Below, in pieces: positions 39,910-51,989 of a stretch of DNA of 64,000 nucleotides. Each line of letters opens with the position of its first letter. Position 1 is the stretch's first letter. Made by a program: the position numbers and the translations under genes. The notes below the pieces were generated by a model. That model had not been told where the DNA came from. It searched no databases and saw only the letters and a program-made list of their open reading frames with translations. The stretch comes from Sympetrum striolatum. Taxonomy: Eukaryota; Arthropoda; Insecta; Odonata; Libellulidae. Where the stretch lies: the NCBI GenBank assembly GCA_947579665.1, contig OX388343.1, positions 102,925,657-102,989,656 of the forward strand. The letters are read 5' to 3'.

Positions 39910-40215
39910 GGTGAGCTTAACAAAGGATAACTTTGCTTATTAAATGATTACTAAACTTAGCACATAACAACTAAGCTTAGCATGTGATAACTTCTTTTCT
40001 TAAGTGATAATTCCGCTTAGGAGATATTAACTCCACTTCTCAAGCGATAACTTAGCTTAAGACTTAGTAAATAATAATTCTAAAAACTGTAACTTATATT
40101 TTTAAGTGAAAGCTCTGCTTAGCAAATGATAATTCCGCTTACAAAATGACAACTTCTCAACTTAAGAGATAACTTCGCTTTTAAGTGAAAACTTCGCAAA
40201 GCAAATGATAATAAT
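39910..40215. repeat. Degenerate minisatellite of ~20-bp units
   Basis: A run of variants of AAGTGATAACTTCGCTTA: CATGTGATAACTTCTTTTCT, AAGTGATAATTCCGCTTAG, AAGCGATAACTTAGCTTA, AAATGATAATTCCGCTTAC, GAGATAACTTCGCTTTT. Spacing is irregular (about 18-24 bp) with substitutions in each, so it is old. Confidence 0.7.
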
Positions 40216-40289
40216 AACGTCTCTAATGGAAATTAAAAGACCCCAATTACATCCATTTAAAAAATTATTGCTACTTACAAAGACACAAC

Positions 40290-40390
40290 CATTCCCTAAC
40301 CAGAAAATTCCAACTTGCCCGTGTTCGAACCCGAGACCTTTGCGTTGGCGTAGCTAGCGCGCTAATCACTTCGTCACCGCAGCAGGCAAC
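40290..40390 (-). mobile_element. tRNA-like SINE head, probable
   Basis: On the minus strand, GCTGCGGTGACGAAGTGATT resembles a tRNA 5' part with an A box, and GGTTCGAAC about 40 bases on matches a B box. The T-arm and acceptor stems do not pair well, so it is a decayed tRNA-derived SINE rather than a working tRNA. Confidence 0.45.
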
Positions 40391-40889
40391 TTATTTAATC
40401 TGAGATTCCCTAAGAACAGGACTTAGTAAGAATCTTCATTACGCGCAAACTTTCTTCCTTGGAATTTTTTCCCTTGGAAGTGATATATTTCGCATTAATG
40501 TCTAACGAAACATCGGAAGTTTCATCTCTTGGCATTTGAGATTCCCTTAGAAAAGACAATTCTTCCGCGTAGGTAAAAATCTAATAATTTGAATTTCCGA
40601 ATGTTTAAAATACGATACAAATTTAAGTTGCCGAATGTTCAATCTCCCGCAAACTCATTCGGAAAACATCGTTGACAGAAATATTCCGTGTCATGGTAGA
40701 TTAGCAATAGATAGATTAAGTGCATTGCATCCAAATACACTACGCTTTTAACATATATCTGCACTTCAAAAGTTTAAACATAACGAAAAAGATTCAAATT
40801 CTTACCGTTACTCCGGAAGTGAACCACCACGACCTTTCCCCCACGAAGTCTCACCGGGAACTGCAAATTTTGTCAGAAAACCATTACAA

Positions 40890-40960
40890 AAGAGAAGCTG
40901 CGTTCTGATTGGTGGAAATTTGTTTTCCCCCACCCCTACCGCCGTCAACCGTTACATATA
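40890..40960 (+). promoter_or_regulatory. Possible distant relative of the CCAAT/GC element
   Basis: TTCTGATTGGTGGAAATTT followed by CCCCCACCCCTACCGCC has the same order (inverted CCAAT then C-rich box) as the promoter-like element at 51350-51400. Similarity is weak and could be chance. Confidence 0.2.
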
Positions 40961-40989
40961 AAATCACCAAAAATAATGAAAATAATTAT

Positions 40990-42230
40990 ATGTTGATTTT
41001 AAACAAAGGATTTTTTTTAAATAATTACATTTTTGAAAATGGAATTAATTGTAAAAAACTAAAGTTAACTATAAGCGAGTTCTATAATAACCTCGATGTT
41101 AACGATATCTGGTATTAACTGGGTTAGGATAAACGCTACGAAAAGAATCGTATTGAGATAAACATCTTAGTTAGAGTATGGAAGTAGATTACAATTCAAA
41201 ATTAAATAAGTTGTCAGTCGTAAAGTGAGTAAATATCCTTTTGGTTAACACTTATAAAATCCCATTCTAACTTTACCGGAAATTGCATGGATTCAAATAT
41301 CGCATTGATCGTCAAGAGAACTGCTTGTTTATAATATCAAACATTTTGGAAAATTTACGTACATTTTGTTAAAATGCTCGAGAGAAAGTTTCGAAAACGA
41401 TATTTCACGGCCAAAATAATAATCTTCGTTCAATTTCTGTTCTTTTGGTGCTTGTCTCGACTCAGCACGACCATACCTTCTAATTTAATTCTTCAAAAGA
41501 AATGAAACCTGCATACGATAAAAGAGAAGTTTAGGTGTATTTATTATGGAAAACTGTTTGAGCGATCTTGGTTCGAACCCAGAAAAAGTATCGAACAAAA
41601 ACAAATCGGCACTTCGTTCCTGATCTCGAAGAATACTTGTGCAAATTTTTAGCCGGTTCGGGCAAACGCTGTGGTCTCTAATCGATGAAAAACACTGAAT
41701 TTCTACTTTACAAATAAGGTTAGTATTTAATTAAAATGTTCCCCTAAATCAACGTTTCAAGCGAGTGCAATCTTTAAGGCAATCAGTGATCATATTACGA
41801 CACACGTTTTAAAATAATCCCACCTCTCTCTATATGATTAACACACGAAGTTATGAATGTTCCATTAGGAAATTGATTCCTCTATTTGAATCGATAACAC
41901 CGTACACGACTTTGAGTAGCGACGTAAAATAACATTCTGGAAGGAATACTAAAGAAATGAATGCTATGGTAACGGGAAATCCATCGAAACTCCAGCACGA
42001 TGAACAAAACCATCTCAAAACTTTTCCAATCGATAGTTTAAATCGGTATTTGCAGCCCAATCTCACACTATGTTGAAATAATACCTCACTTTGTTAATGC
42101 ACGACCTGTATAATGCATGTCATTCGACAATTCTACCTTCCACGCCCCTCAATAACACGTTCATCGGAAGAAAGATCGATTTCGTAAAGGATTGCTCCCG
42201 TATAATTATTAACATCGAATAGAAGTAGAT
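40990..42230. other. AT-rich stretch with no supported gene
   Basis: A lone B-box-like GGTTCGAACCC occurs near 41570 without a convincing A box. Nothing else is supported. Confidence 0.4.
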
Positions 42231-42239
42231 TTTCCAAAC

Positions 42240-42400
42240 CATAGCAGCTGTACGGCATGTCATTCACTGGCACATGTTGCACAATCCAAGGAACCAGGTT
42301 CGATCTTCCAGCACAACTCTCAATTCCACTTCCTGGTTGTTATAGCTACCACACCACTCACAAACACACGGAATATTTAAATATATTCACTACGAAACGT
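42240..42400 (+). mobile_element. SINE-like segment
   Basis: GGTTCGATCTTCC at 42297-42309 matches a B box, and GGCATGTCATTCACTGG about 45 bases upstream is an A-box-like start. Downstream (CACTTCCTGGTTGTTATAGC, then an ACCACACCACTCACAAACAC tract) looks like a SINE body. No target-site duplication was found by eye. Confidence 0.4.
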
Positions 42401-42409
42401 AATAAATTA

Positions 42410-43090
42410 TACTTTTTAGTCGGCACAACCACATGGAAGTCATACATTCGTAGAAACAGAGTCAATCCTTGAACTCACCGTACTTCGCTTCGCTACTCGC
42501 GATTCTTCTGAACAAAGCGTTTCCGAAGGTGACATCGTCATTAGTAATGACCTCGTGATTTCGAAAGCTAAGGAAGAATTGCCGATTTTTAAGAGAGGCA
42601 AACCTTTCTTTCAGACGTTTTTAGGTAGGAAATAGCTATGAATAGAATTAAGCATTTCGCTGATATCGTACTTACTCCACCACTTAATATGAACCGTTAT
42701 TCTTGACCATTATCCCAACTTCTCTTCTCCCCATTGATTCTATGTCTCAAACTTTGCAGCAAATACACTTTTATCAATCGAGAATTAAACACTTCGCTCC
42801 ATCGGAAAATGTTCACTAAACCAGTCAGTGTTATATTATATTTTGTGTCAGCTGATCATGGAGGCACGCTGTGAAACCATGGTCGATCTATATAATACTG
42901 TGTAGTTAAGTAAACGTATTCCAATATTGCTAGAAGATTTCACAGGAGCAGAATTTACACCACAAACCAACCTTATCTCATCCATTAAACTCGCTTCTCC
43001 CTTGCATGAAATGACAACGCTTTAAGTTGCCTTCCGAAAATTCCAGAACTGTCGGAACTCGATGTTCTGTCTTTCCTCGTCTGACTGACG
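42410..43090. other. Stretch with no supported gene
   Basis: No splice-flanked frame or repeat recognised. It ends where direct similarity to 53.1 kb begins. Confidence 0.4.
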
Positions 43091-43452
43091 TAACTTCAAA
43101 TTCAAATGCATTGGGAAATGTTCTACTCTACAATGGAAAGAATTTTCAAAGTGCCTGAAATTGCTCGTCTTTGTGAAGTTGATTTGTTTGAAAGAAGTCC
43201 TTTTCCTCTAGATTTCTGTATTTTACCTGTGTTTCGTTAGAGTATACGTACGGGAAACATACATGAAGAACGTTTATTGACTGTTGAAAGCCTCGACTCG
43301 ACTCACAGCAATATCGTATTTCAAGTGTCGAAAAATGTGTTGTTCTAAATCTGTAATCGAAAAAATCCCAAGGAGATACTTCTGATGATTCCTTGATTTC
43401 GTGCTGCAGTTCACGGGAATTGGGAATCCTTCGATCAAGTTACAATAGCAAA

Positions 43453-43467
43453 ATGCAGGATTCTACT
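43453..43467 (+). other. Short ATG segment followed by a splice donor
   Basis: ATGCAGGATTCTACT is followed at once by GTGAGTAC. The direct copy at 53364 has ATGCAAGATTTGAAA followed by GTAAGTAC. Both copies keep the start codon, frame and donor despite substitutions, as expected for a small first coding exon (phase 0). No partner exon is proven. Confidence 0.3.
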
Positions 43468-43811
43468 GTGAGTACAATGACATGGTGCATTAATTCAAAT
43501 CTAGATGCATGTGAATATGAAATTTCACCTCGTGGTTAAGCAAAGAGTGGTTCTATTTGGCTCTCTGATATCAGAATTCACAGTGCAAATACATTCGTAT
43601 TCTAGAATATTTAGTATTTGCAATAGGTTTTTTGTGAATATATATTTAATATCCAATCACAAAAGATTTCGCTCTAAATTTCTTTTCCAGTTTGCGAAAT
43701 ATATGGGTGATTTTCGAAGAAATAAATTTTTGCAAAAAAATTTAAAAATATATATTAAAATTGATACTTTTTGAAATTCCTCTAAAAATAATTGTTAGCA
43801 ATGGCAACAGT

Positions 43812-43890
43812 GGTGGAAAATTTCCAAGGCGGTTGGTGGGCGGGGCCAGATTGTCAGACGGTTAAATTTCGACCAATCAGGTGACGGCAA
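43812..43890 (+). promoter_or_regulatory. Promoter-like GC box and CCAAT box, third copy
   Basis: GGGCGGGG at 43838-43845 and ACCAATCAGGTGAC (CCAAT at 43873-43877), in the same order and orientation as at 54.4 kb. Similarity stops soon after at about 43905, where the inverted arm begins, so this copy has lost exon 1. Confidence 0.5.
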
Positions 43891-44072
43891 TTTTTGATTT
43901 GAAACCATTTCTTTTTAATTGTGGTTATCTGAATAATACATGTGCTTTTACTCACTAGTCGAATATTTCGTGAGAAGTAGAGAATAAAAACTAAACAAAT
44001 TATACTTTTATTTCGTAATAGAAATTCATTTACTCGTCTGGTGTTAAATTGGGGATAACTGCATAAACTTAC

Positions 44073-44142
44073 TATCAAACACACACCATCATCTGAATAT
44101 TGTCTAAATGCAATAAACTTTAAAGGCAGAATTAAATAAACT
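44073..44142 (-). pseudogene. Exon E, intact left copy
   Basis: After TTTCTGAG, one base plus 23 codons reads VYLILPLKFIAFRQYSDDGV and CLI, ending TTGATA|GTAAGT in phase 0. It accepts phase 2 from exon B and hands phase 0 to exon C, whose acceptor is also phase 0. The frame stays open well beyond the donor, so exonic status rests on the splice sites and phase chain. The right copy has a stop and a destroyed donor. Confidence 0.4.
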
Positions 44143-44589
44143 CTCAGAAACACCCCAAAGGTTTATTTTATATAGAAGGATTTATAATGACTTTGGTTGG
44201 ATAAATATGGATTATGAGCTTACTGATTGGGAACTTTGTAAAAGAGAAGGGAATTCCAAGGAAAGAAATTAGATCGTAAATTTCGTAACGAGTCATTCTT
44301 GTATATCACGCCACTCCAAGGTAACAGATGTTGGGAGTCCTGTAAACCGAAAGAAATATCACATTGCGTATACATATATAGGTTTACATTCACTCAACAA
44401 GAAGCGAATTTAGTAACGTATTCTGAAATGCTGTATGAAAATGTAGAATTGATTGTAATACTCTTTTAAATGCTTGCAATAAACAATACGACTTACCGAG
44501 GTAGCTTAAGTAATACCAATAAAAGATTCGAGTGAGTGGGAACTTTTTAAATTCATCCAACAAACCGATCTATTCACCGATGCATTTAC

Positions 44590-44682
44590 GATGCTCTCCA
44601 CCAATGTCCATCGCTGAGATTAATTCCCGATGAAGAGCCGCAGGGTTCTGACGACATTAGCGGACATTCAAACGTGAATAAC
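44590..44682 (-). pseudogene. Exon B, intact left copy
   Basis: The acceptor-like GGCTTTTTTATGAG is followed by one base and 30 codons: LFTFECPLMSSEPCGSSSGI then NLSDGHWWRA, ending GCATC|GTAAAT in phase 2. Exon A ends in phase 2 with AG, and the first G here completes an Arg codon, so A joins B in frame. The right copy at 58687-58785 is disrupted. No protein family is recognised. Confidence 0.45.
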
Positions 44683-45068
44683 CTCATAAAAAAGCCAGTA
44701 AATGGAAACTTACAAATATAACGTATTTATAATGCAAAAATACGATGCGATTATATATTTTCACCTGAGTTTAAGGAATTATGGAGATGGAACAAATTGC
44801 AAATGCAACGGAAGCAATCTAGTAAAACAGCAGAAAACCTACGGACTGTTCTTAAATCCTTCAACAATTGATATTCCATCAAAGTAATCAGACTAACATC
44901 GATGTAATTCAGTCAGATTGATGAATTTAAAAACGTGACCAGTGCTGGAATTTGCTCAAAAATTAATTTCCTAGTTTCTTATTGCTTTAAAGATTTATAG
45001 ATTGAAAGTGATGTAATTGTGTGTATAAATTATCTCAAATTTTCTTCCAAATTTTTGCCAAAGTGAAT

Positions 45069-45208
45069 ATGAAACGATCCAACTTTGAAGAATGTTTAAT
45101 TCTATGTGATTTTGATTCAAAATTTGCTAAAAGAATAAATCCTACAGACATGGACGTTTTCTTTGGTTCTGAAAGCGAACATACAAATAAACAATGTACA
45201 CAGATCTG
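45069..45208 (+). other. Short frame kept in both arms, opposite strand to the exons
   Basis: Reads NMKRSNFEECLILCDFDSKF then AKRINPTDMDVFF. The right-arm copy (minus, about 58200-58305) reads NMKRFNYEACFILCDYDSKF then AKIINPSDMDVFF. About 34 codons stay open in both with partly conservative changes, yet it lies antisense to the exon series. It may be an antisense or captured coding fragment or chance. Confidence 0.25.
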
Positions 45209-45842
45209 AATACCTAATGTTAATGACAATAACGATTACCTTATCTTCTACTGGGACATTGAATGTGCTATTCAACACCTTTTATCATCCAACATCGTCT
45301 TATTCCTTCAAAATAGTCTAAAATTTACAAAGAATATTGTTAATGAAATGCACAATTTTCTCTACGAAAACAAAAAAATCGAATCGGGAATGTTGATTTT
45401 GGAATCCACAACGGAGAAGCCGTTTGTGTTGATCCATTAATCATAGTTAATTACTGCTGAGAGAGGGAGATAGTATTTCTTAAAGAAAGAGGAATGCGTA
45501 ATTTTAATTAAACGGCTTCTTTTGGCTTGAGGATATGCAAATATAATAGATTTATTGTTGTCCTGACAATTTCTTTCTAATATTTATTAAGTATTATAGT
45601 AAGTTCTTCTTCCTTTCTGTTCATAAAAGAAATGTCAATTCTCATTTAAGATGGGAGATATTGCCATGGAACTAATTGCAGACTCGAACAAACCCTTAAA
45701 AAGTTGTGGTTCACATTTGCAAGTGAAAGAATGCGTAAGAAAGACATTGGAAGGCGTTCCAGCGATAGAATTAGTAAATCTCTGCATTATTTAGGAATAA
45801 TTTGCATTTAATGAACACAGTAAACCTATGAAATGGCGCCCA

Positions 45843-46110
45843 GTGAATTGGTTCGGGGGGAATTCGTAAGCGGGGAATTGATCCCCCGCGCTGATGTTGT
45901 ACTACCACCCAACCCACCCCCCCGTTCATTTATTTATAACATTAACCAATAATCAGGGCGTGTAGATTAACGTAAGACTGAATAACAATAGTACAACATG
46001 AGCGCGGGGGATCAACTTCCTGCGTACGAATTCTCCGCGTACGAATTCACCGCCTACGAATTCACCGGCGCAGGGTGAATTGGTCCGGGGGGAATTGGTA
46101 CGAGGGATAT
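45843..46110. mobile_element. GC-rich foldback element, left copy
   Basis: An inner palindromic element at 45878-46015 (138 bp) has terminal inverted repeats TTGATCCCCCGCGCTGATGT and, from the other end, TTGATCCCCCGCGCTCATGT. It is flanked by GAATTGGTTCGGGGGGAATT and its inverted counterpart AATTGGTCCGGGGGGAATTG, and on the right by three to four copies of a ~16-bp unit CGTACGAATTCNCCG. GC content is far above the surroundings. No coding capacity. It looks like a non-autonomous TIR or foldback element; family unknown. Confidence 0.7.
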
Positions 46111-46539
46111 ATTACTTGGAAGTAGCACTCCAAAACATTGAGGTGACTCACAACTGACGAAGGATTTATTTGCATATTCTTAAATTGTGTCGGTTTAATG
46201 ACATTATGTTTTAATTATTTGCGATAATACTTAAAGATCATTAATTTATGACAAAGTGTGATTCAGAGCCGGGATGTGTGTGGAATCACTAAGTTGCCTT
46301 TAATGAAGTTAAGCCAAGGTAGAAATCGTATCTAATGTTTTTGCGATTGACAGAATGAAGTAAAATGTATTTATTTTACGTACGTCTCAAATCTCTATTG
46401 ATCTATATAACGATTGGGCTCAAATATATTCACTGACTGCTGATTCAGCGATTTAAATTAAAGAGAATGGCATTTATATTTTAATTAGCCTCGGGTTTCT
46501 CAATAATTCTTGCAATAAAATAACAGCCTTGACGAACCA

Positions 46540-47500
46540 AACAAAATCAATCAAAATCTAATAAAGGGAAAAAACCTCCTTCTTCAGTACAGTTATATAC
46601 ATTCTAAATTAGTTATAATAAGATATGAAAACTTTTAAGCTACTCTGGATATCAATCAAATGCAGATATAAAAGTTGAATTTATGCCCAATTATGAAATA
46701 ATATCTATAAATAAAATCAATTTTTTTCAATTAGTACTGTATTGCGAGATTGGAATGAGAAGCAAATACTAACAAAAAGGCAGAGTAGTCCCTAATCACT
46801 AGCTTGGGATAAAACAATGTTAAAAATGTCCTTAAATAAATAGGTTCGGCTAGTTATATGATGTCACAATTTATAACTCTGGTCTGTGCTTCAGATACGA
46901 TTTAATGACACGAAAGCGCAACTTTTATTGGGAAAATGTAAAGAGATATATTCAATGAAAATGTAATTTTGAGTGACTACTATGTGGTCAACGAGGAAAG
47001 TTCGCGTTTGCTATTACAAATATTCACAAGTAATTTCTAACAATATAGCATCAATAAGTAGGTAAACTGTAATAAATGATTGGTTAATAGATTTAGAAAA
47101 ACGTAAGGAAACTTATGAGTTACAAAGAAGAATGAGCTAAAGTGGAACGGTATACGATCTTTAAGTTGGTCAAAGAAGTTCTATCGTAATCGAGTTCGCT
47201 CAAATATCTTTAAATCGGGTTCTAATTTGCTGAATCGAACATTCAATTTAGGAACCGTAACTCCTAAATAAGTTACAACGCCTAATAACAATACTGACCA
47301 TCTTAGACAAACGTTTGCTTTCAAACGATGATGCAGAAGGAAATTAAGTATTCTTAGTTTAGTTGGAAATTATGAAAGAAGCAATGAAATTCACTTTGCC
47401 ATGGTGTTAATCACGGATAATTAATGCAGTATTATCTTTAAATTGGAGTGGAAATATTCAGTTAGGAAACCAAGAAATTTAAGAGGAGAATAGTTATTCA
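46540..47500. other. Block present only in the left arm
   Basis: Lies between sequences that are adjacent in the right arm (near 57.40-57.48 kb). AT-rich, no supported frame. Either an insertion here or a deletion on the right. Confidence 0.5.
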
Positions 47501-47993
47501 GGTCGACTTGATTTGAGTTTGATAACTCCCTGAAAATCATCTAAATAATTCTATTTTAATTAAAATTCAGTTAATCACTCCATGAAAATATCTTTAGACA
47601 TACAAATAGATAATTGTGTAACAAATATAGTTTAAAGGACCACAAACGGTGAAGATATTAATGAAGGGTAATCGCTGGATTTTATCAAAAGTCTTATCGT
47701 GAAGATTACGCCTCTCGTCATTGCAGCATAAAAATTCGAGATTTAGTATCACTCGATGTATATTTTATTTGATTGGATATAAATCGAATGTCAGGAATAT
47801 GCAAAAATTATCATATTATTTGAAGCTAGTGATAATCTAAAAAACAAAAATTCAATTTTAGTATCCATTGCATTCTTTGATTGTATCTTTTTCCCAGACA
47901 AGACGGTAAATGCACGAAATAAGACAATTACATAGTTCTCACAGAAGCAAACGATGAGTTCGCCTTGAACTTGAAGGAAAGCAAGGCAAAGAA

Positions 47994-48255
47994 TTGAAGG
48001 CCATTGGGAAGTCATTACTCGTCTTTTGGCATTGTTAGCATGAGCCTACTTCTTTTACTGATACCTCGAAAGTGAAAGCAACAGAAAAGGAAATGAAAAC
48101 GATGCTTGAAAATTCGAAATGAGTTGAAGGACGTTGGAAACCCATTGCTGGTCAAAGAATGACTGGTTACGTGATCATAGCTTCTTTTTACAGTGCTTTG
48201 AAAGTGAAAGCAACGGTGAAGGGAAGCAAAATAACAATATGTGTTGGAAAGAGCT
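47994..48255. repeat. Diverged tandem pair, period ~130 bp
   Basis: TTGAAGGCCATTGGGAAGTC at 47994 and TTGAAGGACGTTGGAAACCC at 48124 start two units that both contain a GAAAGTGAAAGCAAC block. The pair sits within the left-arm-only block 47.56-48.27 kb. Confidence 0.55.
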
Positions 48256-48628
48256 CATCGAAGAAAGCGAAACTGCATTTCTGCGCCTATTCACAGAAAA
48301 TTACAGAAAAAGGGAAATGGCATGTCTGACCATTGCATTCCTGTACTGTACTATTTATTCTCCATTAAATTACACCATATGAGAATCATAAAAGATAGCA
48401 ACTTACTACATGGTCGTTTAGATTATGTTTCTCAAAGTTATTATTAAAAACTTTTTATTCACCCCCAAAACTATTAATCAATAAATCACTTAATTGATAG
48501 TCCGTTCCAAAGGTTTTTATTATATATTACACGATGTGAAAAATAAAAGTTCACAGTCCATAACGGGAGGACATTTTCAAAATACGTTATATTAGAGATT
48601 GATATAAAAATATATGAATTGTGCTTAC

Positions 48629-48729
48629 CTTAGCTGAAGCTCCAATACACTGACTTGTACCGTCGAAGGATCTCCTGTACAACTTTCACTTCCAAAAGAC
48701 GCCAATGAGCAAGACAATATCGGTGTTGC
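48629..48729 (-). pseudogene. Exon A, left copy with 8-bp deletion
   Basis: A pyrimidine-rich TTTCTCTTTTTTAATTGTTT then GGGAG precedes 101 bases ending CAGCTAAG|GTAAGC in phase 2. The part FGSESCTGDPSTVQVSVLEL is in the same frame as on the right. Eight bases present in the right copy (GTGTTGGCGTATTGCCCATT) are missing here, so splicing from exon 1 (phase 1) would meet a stop. Read from the acceptor in phase 0 it happens to be open. Confidence 0.45.
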
Positions 48730-51185
48730 CTCCCAAACAATTAAAAAAGAGAAATTCCAAATTAAGAAAATATATATATGGATAAACATGGGAATTATAA
48801 TCAAAAGCCATGCAAATGAAAAGCGAAGAAAGTAATTTGAAAACTACGTTTTCCTGTTCATTTGCAACCGTTGACCAAACAGTTTAAAATATATTGTTAC
48901 ATCATCGCACAATATTAAAAGGATAATTTCTAATTATAATCATTTAGAGAAGCCTTAATTAAACTCTTAGAAATGGCTGAAGATATGGAATTAATGACAC
49001 GAAACAAAAACATTAATATCAGTGCTAATTCTTACCAAATCGACCAATATTCTTAGGTGATGAAGCTAATTTTAAATGCTATTAAATAGTAAGAAATAAA
49101 ATGATTCAGATTATGAAATAATACCGATTAAATTTAGAATTACGTCGTTAAAGATATCAAGTAACTAGAAAACTATAGCAACTAAAATTTCTGAAATATC
49201 TTCTAAATTGATAAAAATCCGAAGAGTATTCTAAACCCATGAGAATTTAAGTAAAACAAGCAATTTTAATATAAATTATTAATAAATATGGCTACTTCAA
49301 CGATCAGTATTGAGAATAAGTTTAAAAAATAACGACCGCTGAAGGAAATTAATATTACAAATCCGTACAAAATTGAATAGAATTCCTGAATTGATAAGGC
49401 TGAATTTAAATCTTAATTACAATAATTAGAAACAAATTCGGTCCTGAATATGAGATAATGAATTTAATGTTTAAAATGACAAAGGAACTTTCATCGCGGA
49501 ACAGTTAGAACTTCTTTAATTTAAGCCACAAAAAAGATTTTAAATCAATTTTAGAAGGTTCGATGAATACATTCGATGCCGTTGATAAGAATACATCTAT
49601 TAAAATTTCCTTCAACCACTAATTTCTTTTTCAATTCAAACCAGGATTAGCATAATGTTTATGAGTAAGAACTTGAAATAGGCTAAAAATTAACAGAAGG
49701 ACTAATTAGAAAATATATTCAAGTAAAACTACGTATTGATCTGTTTATTAATTACGGGAGGAGTAAAATCAAACCGAAAATATGATTGCTTGTAAAAATG
49801 AAATCTCACCCATGAAAACTACACTGAATTCGAGTCCAGGTTTACTCGGAATTTGTTCCCTCGTTTCTTAATTTCAATTTCAACTTGTTACTCGTAATGA
49901 AAAGGCAGTTGAAATTTGCAACATTTTTGCTTTCAAAACAAATATCCGATGACAACTTGAAATACCTAATTGCATACGTACGAAATATTCACTAAAGAAA
50001 CAATTTAGAAGTTTAATTCCGATTGCGAGAATAAATATTTAACGAAACAAGGATCCAACTTCCAAATAAATAAAAATTCCTAAAAAATACATCACTCAAT
50101 ATTGAATCCAAAACTAATTAGGTGCGAAAAATTATTATTTGTATTAGAGAAATGTTCCAACTTAATATCATTATAACATTATAATAGACGCGAGAAGACC
50201 GGTATTTCTTCTGCGAATTTAATAGAAATACTAACAGGATTACGTAGATATAAAGACGATATAAGATCTATTACCTTATACTACCCTTCCACTATATTAA
50301 GGTAATACATTCCATAAATAAATGAGAAATAAACAGCTACGATGCGTCCACAATTTCCGTTAAAATTCAAATCCGATCTTCCCTTCTTTGTGTGATGACG
50401 TCATGCACTTACGGAAGCATAAAAACTAACGACAGAAATATTTTAAAAATATATTCAGATAAAACAAGTCACTGGGCATAAACTGAGGAAAAGGGACTTC
50501 AGATTCTTGGCAATTTGGAAAAACATGCGGCAAGACGAGGCTTTATCGGAATTTTTCTCTCGTTTTTATATGCAAATTCAGAGTTTAAATCGTACGGTTT
50601 CGGACGCTAATGAAAAGGCAGTTTAAATTTTCACAATCACCTAAGACGATGAATTACAATCTTGAACCGAAAATAAACTTATTCTCGTAATCGTAGAAGC
50701 AAGACCATTCCCACGCGATGACATATTTGCCTTTATCGAAGCATAAAAATCAAAAGAAAAGGCTTTTACATTCGGGAATTGAGTCGACGTAGGCAAACTT
50801 AAGGATTCGATTTCACGAGAAGAATAGGCGAGAACCGGTTTCTCGTCCCGGCGACATTCTTTACTTACTCTCAAACTGTCATAAAATGTCTTAGATTCCT
50901 ATTTTCAAGCAAACATGTTTACTTAATTCGCTAATGACCATGCTTAACGAGCTTTTAAACCTGAGAACGTTCTTACGAAATCGTATTAAACAGTTCCGAT
51001 TCTAAATAATAATATTAATTTCATCTCGTTAATTCACCCTAAATTAAAATCAATCACAAAATTATTCAAATGATGCGTCATACACTGATATTACAAAAGC
51101 AAGAAGCTTAAATTATTTAATTTACCAACAGACTTTAGCAATGTTTTCTCAGACAATACCTAATAAAGTATTTAATGAGACTTAC

Positions 51186-51228
51186 TATTAACTGGAAATC
51201 CTGGGTGACAAAGATGGACGTTGCGCAT
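51186..51228 (-). pseudogene. Exon 1 (5' exon), left copy
   Basis: ATG followed by RNVHLCHPGFPVN and one base, then GTAAGTCTC. The right copy at 54569-54611 has the same ATG, length and donor with three replacements. The 5' untranslated part extends toward the CCAAT/GC element at 51356-51395, about 130-170 bases upstream in gene direction. Confidence 0.45.
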
Positions 51229-51339
51229 GGCAACAAATTCAAATTCAACTGTTTCTCAAACACAGGTTGTCAGCACGACCTCGCTTGCAGAAATCCAGGA
51301 AGCAAGTGACGAAAAGACCGTCCGCGCAATGGATGAACA

Positions 51340-51410
51340 ATACTGCTGTCACCTGATTGGTCCAAATGTAACCGTCTTTCAACTTGGCCCCGCCCACCAA
51401 CTGTCATGAA
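51340..51410 (-). promoter_or_regulatory. Promoter-like GC box and CCAAT box, left-arm copy
   Basis: On the minus strand GGGCGGGG (51388-51395) is followed by CCAAT (51356-51360), upstream of exon 1. The same arrangement exists at 54.4 kb for the plus-strand copy. No TATA box is obvious. Confidence 0.5.
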
Positions 51411-51989
51411 AATTTTCCACTGCAAACGATAGCAATTATAATTCAACGAATTTATTTAAATATCATTTTAAATATATGATCAATGTTTTTCGTAGATTTT
51501 AATTATTTTGTTTTAATTTCGCGATATCGTCGAAGTGGTGGATCGAAAAATATCAAAGTTTGCATAATCTAAGTATTATAGGTTCTTAAATAACATCTAT
51601 ATTTGGGTCCGGGTATTAAAGACTTTTAGGTTTTTTTTTATATTCAAAAATGTAATAACGATTCACAAATTAATTTAATAAGAACTCATCCCAAAAGAGA
51701 AAAATGTAGCAACCATATCGATGTCATTAATAAACACACAACTACTAACAAGATCTCATTGCAAGGATACGTTTAGATCAAAAGAAGTGCAGGATTTCAA
51801 GAAATGACGTACATATTTGCGGATAAAGCGAGAATATCTTATATTTTACTCTTAGAAATTTCTCTTTAAGATACCAATTCTCTCGCTATTCAAACACGTT
51901 TTCTACGATGTCAACCAAAGATACTTTTTATGAAGCAGAATTATTAAAACGGGACATAAAAGTTGATTGAATGATACATTAAACGTTGA

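Larger units (their letters stand above)
43100..43900 (+). repeat. Diverged direct copy of 53.08-54.45 kb
   Basis: Matching blocks in the same order and orientation include TTCTAAATCTG (43350/53256), AAAATGCARGATT (43451/53362), TGATATC then ATTC with AATACATTCGTATTC, and the GC-box/CCAAT element (43838/54402). About 0.7 kb present on the right (53.55-54.22 kb) is missing here. Identity is moderate, so the duplication is old. Confidence 0.7.
43905..51986 (-). repeat. Left arm of a long inverted duplication
   Basis: Runs antiparallel to 53815-59485. Checked block pairs include 43910-44110/59270-59470, 44290-44420/58990-59110, 44560-44700/58690-58860, 45040-45180/58190-58320, 45880-46110/57860-58060, 46270-46500/57480-57720, 48600-48760/56820-56960, 51190-51400/54390-54610 and 51730-51985/53815-54060. 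The left arm is longer because it holds extra blocks at about 45.30-45.84, 46.54-47.50 and 47.56-48.27 kb. Substitutions and many small indels show it is old, not an assembly artefact of a single molecule end. Confidence 0.85.

Noticed and set aside
41560..41590. B-box-like GGTTCGAACCC
   Set aside because: No A box at the right spacing and no tRNA fold; the motif alone is too short.
51221..51409. A 62-codon frame rich in S/T, also present at 54388-54576 on the other strand
   Set aside because: It is antisense to the promoter-like element and exon 1; the donor GTAAGTCTC and ATG on the opposite strand explain the conservation better.
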